Assembly: GCF_003992595.1 (NCBI RefSeq)
Contig: NZ_RZNA01000025.1
Coordinates: 1 to 64,000, forward strand
DNA length: 64,000 nucleotides
Direction: 5' to 3'
DNA from: Flagellimonas oceanensis
GTDB lineage: Bacteria; Bacteroidota; Bacteroidia; Flavobacteriales; Flavobacteriaceae
The notes under the pieces are model-generated. The model saw only the letters and a program-made list of their open reading frames with translations, ran no database searches and was not told where the DNA came from. A program made the position numbers and the translations under genes. Positions 61,795-64,000 of the stretch are shown piece by piece. The first letter of the stretch is position 1, and every line of letters begins with the position of its first letter.

Positions 61795-62448
61795 ATGACC
61801 AAAGAAGAAATCTACGAAAAAGCAAATAGCGTTGTCGGAATTGAAGGAATGACAGGGAACGAACGCCTTTATGTGAGTGGATTAATGGACGAGTTTGATA
61901 AAGCCAAAAAGTCAGACAAATATAAAGCTCGAACAATACTTCAAGCATTAAAATTTGACGAACTCTCAATTGGCAGAATAGTTGGATTTTCAATGGATTC
62001 TCTGAAATATCCAAATGCTTGGGACTTTCCGAATGCCAACCCAAACGGACAAGAAAATGAAAATAAAGCAACAGTGGAATATTCGAATCTTAACGAAGTT
62101 GGAATGGGTGCACCATTGAGTGGAAAATGTAAAGTAATACTTAATGACAGTAAGGAAATTTTGATTCCCGAAAATTGTGGCGGACCAGCAATCTGGACTC
62201 GTAACGGACAAAAAGTTGCAATACCGATTTGGGACAGGTCATTTTTTAGCGGAACATTCCAAAGAATCGGAATTGTGGACTTGAAAAACCAAACGCTGAC
62301 TAAATACAAAAAGAAATTTCGAGTTTTGGATTTAAGGTCATTTAGTGGCCACAATATTATTGGATTTGACAGTCCGATACACCGAATGAAAAAACTTGAA
62401 TTTGATTATATTAACGAACCGATTGAAAAAATTATCGGAATAAAATAA
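61795..62448 (+). CDS. cassette 3: protein of unknown function
   Basis: 217 residues from the ATG at 61795, 19 bp after the cassette boundary. An upstream in-frame start (61729) lies inside attC site 2 and is rejected. A helical N-terminus (MTKEEIYEKANSVVG...) precedes a beta-rich part with one Cys-Gly-Gly motif (PENCGGPAIWT). No family recognised. Confidence 0.65.
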   Translation: MTKEEIYEKANSVVGIEGMTGNERLYVSGLMDEFDKAKKSDKYKARTILQALKFDELSIGRIVGFSMDSLKYPNAWDFPNANPNGQENENKATVEYSNLNEVGMGAPLSGKCKVILNDSKEILIPENCGGPAIWTRNGQKVAIPIWDRSFFSGTFQRIGIVDLKNQTLTKYKKKFRVLDLRSFSGHNIIGFDSPIHRMKKLEFDYINEPIEKIIGIK

Positions 62449-62487
62449 CTGGTGGCAACAAAGAACTGAGTTAAAAAACAAGTTCTT

Positions 62488-63453
62488 TTAGTTTAATTTC
62501 GAAACATAGTTTTCATCATAGGGCAGCCCAGATTTTGCAATGGCAAATGCCTGCTTCAACAGTTTGTTCGATACCGCTATCAATGCCAGTTTCTTGCTTT
62601 TTCCCTTGGCCGTTATGCGTTCATACATTTCCCGGCACGCTTTGTTGTGCTTGCAGGCGGAAAAAGCGCATAGGAACAATAGATTTCTCAATTTTCTGTT
62701 ACCGACCTTACTTATCCTGCTCTTTCCCCTTACACTGCTGCCCGAACGTCTGGTCGTCGGGGTTATTCCCGCGTAATTGCATAACTGTCCCGCATTCTCG
62801 AACTTGGTAAAGCCATCCGTCAATATGATCAGCAAGGCCACCGTCTTGTCCCCAAGTCCCGGTATGCTCTTCAAGTTCGTTAGCTGCCTTTGCTGTGTTT
62901 TCTTGACCAATGCTAGCAATCTCGACTGAAGGGCCTCCAGCTCCCTGTCCAGGCTTTTCAATGTTCGCACCAAGGATGAATGGACTGCCCTTGAGGGTAT
63001 GCCCAGGACCTTTTCACCGTGCAGCTTGTTCTTTACCTGTGTCCGCTGTTTGAGATAGATGTCCATCAAAGCCAATAATTGGAGGCTCTCAGCTTGGTCC
63101 TCGCCCTTGCCGTCGTACAGGGGAACAGCGTTGACCTTGGCGTACTCCGCTATGGCCTTGGCATCGCTCTTGTCCGTCTTGACCTTGGAAAGCTTCATCT
63201 GCACAAAACGTTTTACGGACAAAGGGTTGACGACCGATACGGCCATGCCCTGGTCATAAAGGAACTGGGCCAATAGATAATGGTAATAACCAGTGGCCTC
63301 CATTACCACTAGACTGTTGGGGTTTAAACACCTGAAATAATCCCTGAACCCCTTCAAGGTGTTCGGGTACTGATGGTGAACACCCTCATGGTCGAACACA
63401 TCAAATACATCCTTGCTGATGTCCACTCCGTGGATTTCTTTATCTTTATTCAT
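62488..63453 (-). CDS. IS110-family transposase
   Basis: 321 residues. The N-terminal DEDD domain shows GVDISKDVFDVF (D11), MEATGYY (E52) and KTDKSDAKAIAEYA (D94, D97). The C-terminal Tnp domain has SIPGLGDKTVALLI and RRSGSSVRGK with the presumed catalytic Ser. Such recombinases insert site-specifically with the aid of a structured bridge RNA. The gene is intact. Confidence 0.93.
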   Translation of the reverse strand: MNKDKEIHGVDISKDVFDVFDHEGVHHQYPNTLKGFRDYFRCLNPNSLVVMEATGYYHYLLAQFLYDQGMAVSVVNPLSVKRFVQMKLSKVKTDKSDAKAIAEYAKVNAVPLYDGKGEDQAESLQLLALMDIYLKQRTQVKNKLHGEKVLGIPSRAVHSSLVRTLKSLDRELEALQSRLLALVKKTQQRQLTNLKSIPGLGDKTVALLIILTDGFTKFENAGQLCNYAGITPTTRRSGSSVRGKSRISKVGNRKLRNLLFLCAFSACKHNKACREMYERITAKGKSKKLALIAVSNKLLKQAFAIAKSGLPYDENYVSKLN

Positions 63454-63664
63454 AGGAAAATGTTTTGGAAAGGACGCTCCACTTGAGCTTCAACAACTTG
63501 AAATCGAGATCTTGGTCTCACAGAACTGAACGAATTCTTGAGTGGAAAAGAGAGGGGGTCATCAATGTTGACGGAATCGATACTTCCTATGGCTATATTG
63601 ACCTTGTTCCTCTCTTTTGTTCTTTCTGATTTATGACTATAATTTAATCAGAATCAAACTTAAG
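63454..63664 (-). ncRNA. candidate bridge-RNA region of the IS110 element
   Basis: No reading frame. In IS110-group elements the guide RNA is encoded in the non-coding end upstream of the transposase, as here. ATGGCTATA at 63589-63597 is identical to the first bases of the attC target right after the element (63665-63673), as a target-guide would be. The RNA fold itself was not computed. Confidence 0.45.
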
Positions 63665-63797
63665 ATGGCTATAAACAATTGCTATTACAGGCTTATCCTG
63701 AAAATTCCGCAAGAATTTTCAGCTTATCGTGTACTTGCAAAAGTTCGTGCTAAAACACGCAACTGTTCATAGCCGCGCCGTTGTAGCCAATTAACAC

Positions 63798-64000
63798 ATG
63801 AATCATCTTTCATTTGACATCAGAAATTCAAATGACTTTTTAGAAAAGTTAATTGCAGATTTCGAAGATTATTCAAATTCTGACAATTCTTCGAGAATAG
63901 CACTGAATTGTGCCATGACTTCATGGCATCTGACTGAATGGATTTACCACGAATTTGGTTTAGAAGAAAAATTTCCAAAACCCAAGGACTTCCAAAAACA
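63798..64000 (+). CDS. cassette 4: unknown protein, N-terminal part
   Basis: An ATG 18 bp after the cassette boundary at 63780 opens a frame without stop to the window edge (67 codons): MNHLSFDIRNSNDFLEKL and later CAMTSWHLTEWIYHEF. The helical, Trp-rich character resembles small cassette proteins of unknown function. No family recognised. Confidence 0.6.
   Translation, partial: MNHLSFDIRNSNDFLEKLIADFEDYSNSDNSSRIALNCAMTSWHLTEWIYHEFGLEEKFPKPKDFQK

Larger units (their letters stand above)
62461..63665 (-). mobile_element. IS110-family element inserted in an attC-like site
   Basis: About 1.2 kb. It has a single transposase gene, a ~200-bp non-coding part upstream of it (63454-63664, where IS110-group elements encode their bridge RNA) and a short downstream end with an AAAGAACT/AGTTCTTT repeat (62460-62488). 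The ends are estimated from where attC homology stops and resumes; both junctions contain AAGA. Confidence 0.7.
62450..63789 (+). other. attC-like site 3, interrupted by an IS110-family element
   Basis: The left outer arm TGGTGGCAAC (62450-62459) and the rest of the site from ATGGCTATAAACAATTGC (63665) to GTTGTAGCCA (63780-63789) are separated by ~1.2 kb. Without the insert the site reads CAACAAAGATGGCTATAAACAATTGC on the left, pairing with GCAACTGTTCATAGCC and CCGTTG on the right, with a central GAAAATTCC/GAATTTTC hairpin. The match in plan to sites 1 and 2 supports one original site. Confidence 0.7.
60254..64000 (+). mobile_element. integron-like gene cassette array
   Basis: Three complete cassettes each start with a 10-mer that is the exact reverse complement of the 10-mer opening their own terminal palindrome: GTTGTGCATA/TATGCACAAC (60254, 60723), GTTGTGGGCA/TGCCCACAAC (60852, 61648) and GTTGCCACCA/TGGTGGCAAC (61776, 62450). 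This is the rule for integron cassettes, in which both halves join in the circular form. Each carries one plus-strand gene and a ~138-nt imperfect palindrome. A fourth begins GTTGTAGCCA at 63780 and runs off the window. No intact integron integrase is seen. Confidence 0.8.

Overview
The window looks like the chromosome of a marine-type member of the Bacteroidota, most likely Flavobacteriaceae. The evidence is a low-GC coding backbone, Bacteroidota promoters (TTTG and TAnnTTTG) rather than sigma70 boxes, and many families typical of the phylum: DUF3347, HYC_CC_PP-type proteins, CusB with a fused metal-binding domain, MerT-MerP fusions and DOT-type integrases. Insertion sequences and integrases are visibly more GC-rich than the cargo genes. 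Family names are from memory of sequence families; no search was run.

Layout. (1) 1-1.2 kb: the end of an IS21-family element (istA end, istB) lying in a truncated tyrosine integrase. (2) 1.42-59.78 kb: a candidate ~58 kb integrated island between two copies of a 14-base core that matches the 3' end expected of a tRNA gene (probably tRNA-Pro). A second tyrosine integrase sits just inside the right end and is split by an IS3-family element with a 4-bp target duplication. (3) 60.25-64 kb: an integron-like gene-cassette array in which each complete cassette begins and ends with complementary 10-mers. One attC-like site carries an IS110-family element.

Island cargo, left to right. An oleate hydratase/hydroxyacyl-CoA dehydrogenase/AraC module lies between two ~150-bp direct repeats. 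It is followed by remnants of a CusC/CusA pump. A minus-strand metal block then runs from 31 to 7.4 kb. It holds a CusA-TolC pump with CusB encoded far downstream, a multicopper oxidase-beta-barrel fusion, DUF3347 and haem-binding proteins, a mercury operon (ArsR, two MerT-HMA fusions, MerP, MerA, a CsoR-family regulator and a thioredoxin-like protein), and a CopA ATPase with a CopZ-like chaperone and an MtfA-like peptidase. Two AraC-type regulators with an N-terminal CxxC heavy-metal domain bracket the copper part.

From 32 to 57 kb nearly all genes are on the plus strand. Small Met/His-rich and HMA proteins come first, then a stress/energy block. This block has universal stress proteins, NDH-2, archaeal-type GAPDH (type II) and archaeal-type class I aldolase, phosphofructokinase, D-2-hydroxyacid dehydrogenase, an ATP-cone nuclease, a beta-CASP RNase, an AMP-phosphorylase-like enzyme and PRPP synthetase. 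A CPH-type CopB ATPase and an MFS exporter end it. The genes suggest a transferable island that combines copper/mercury detoxification with a portable set of glycolytic, NADH-reoxidising and nucleotide-recycling enzymes for when respiration is impaired. Both flanking integrases are now broken by insertion sequences, so the island may be fixed in place.
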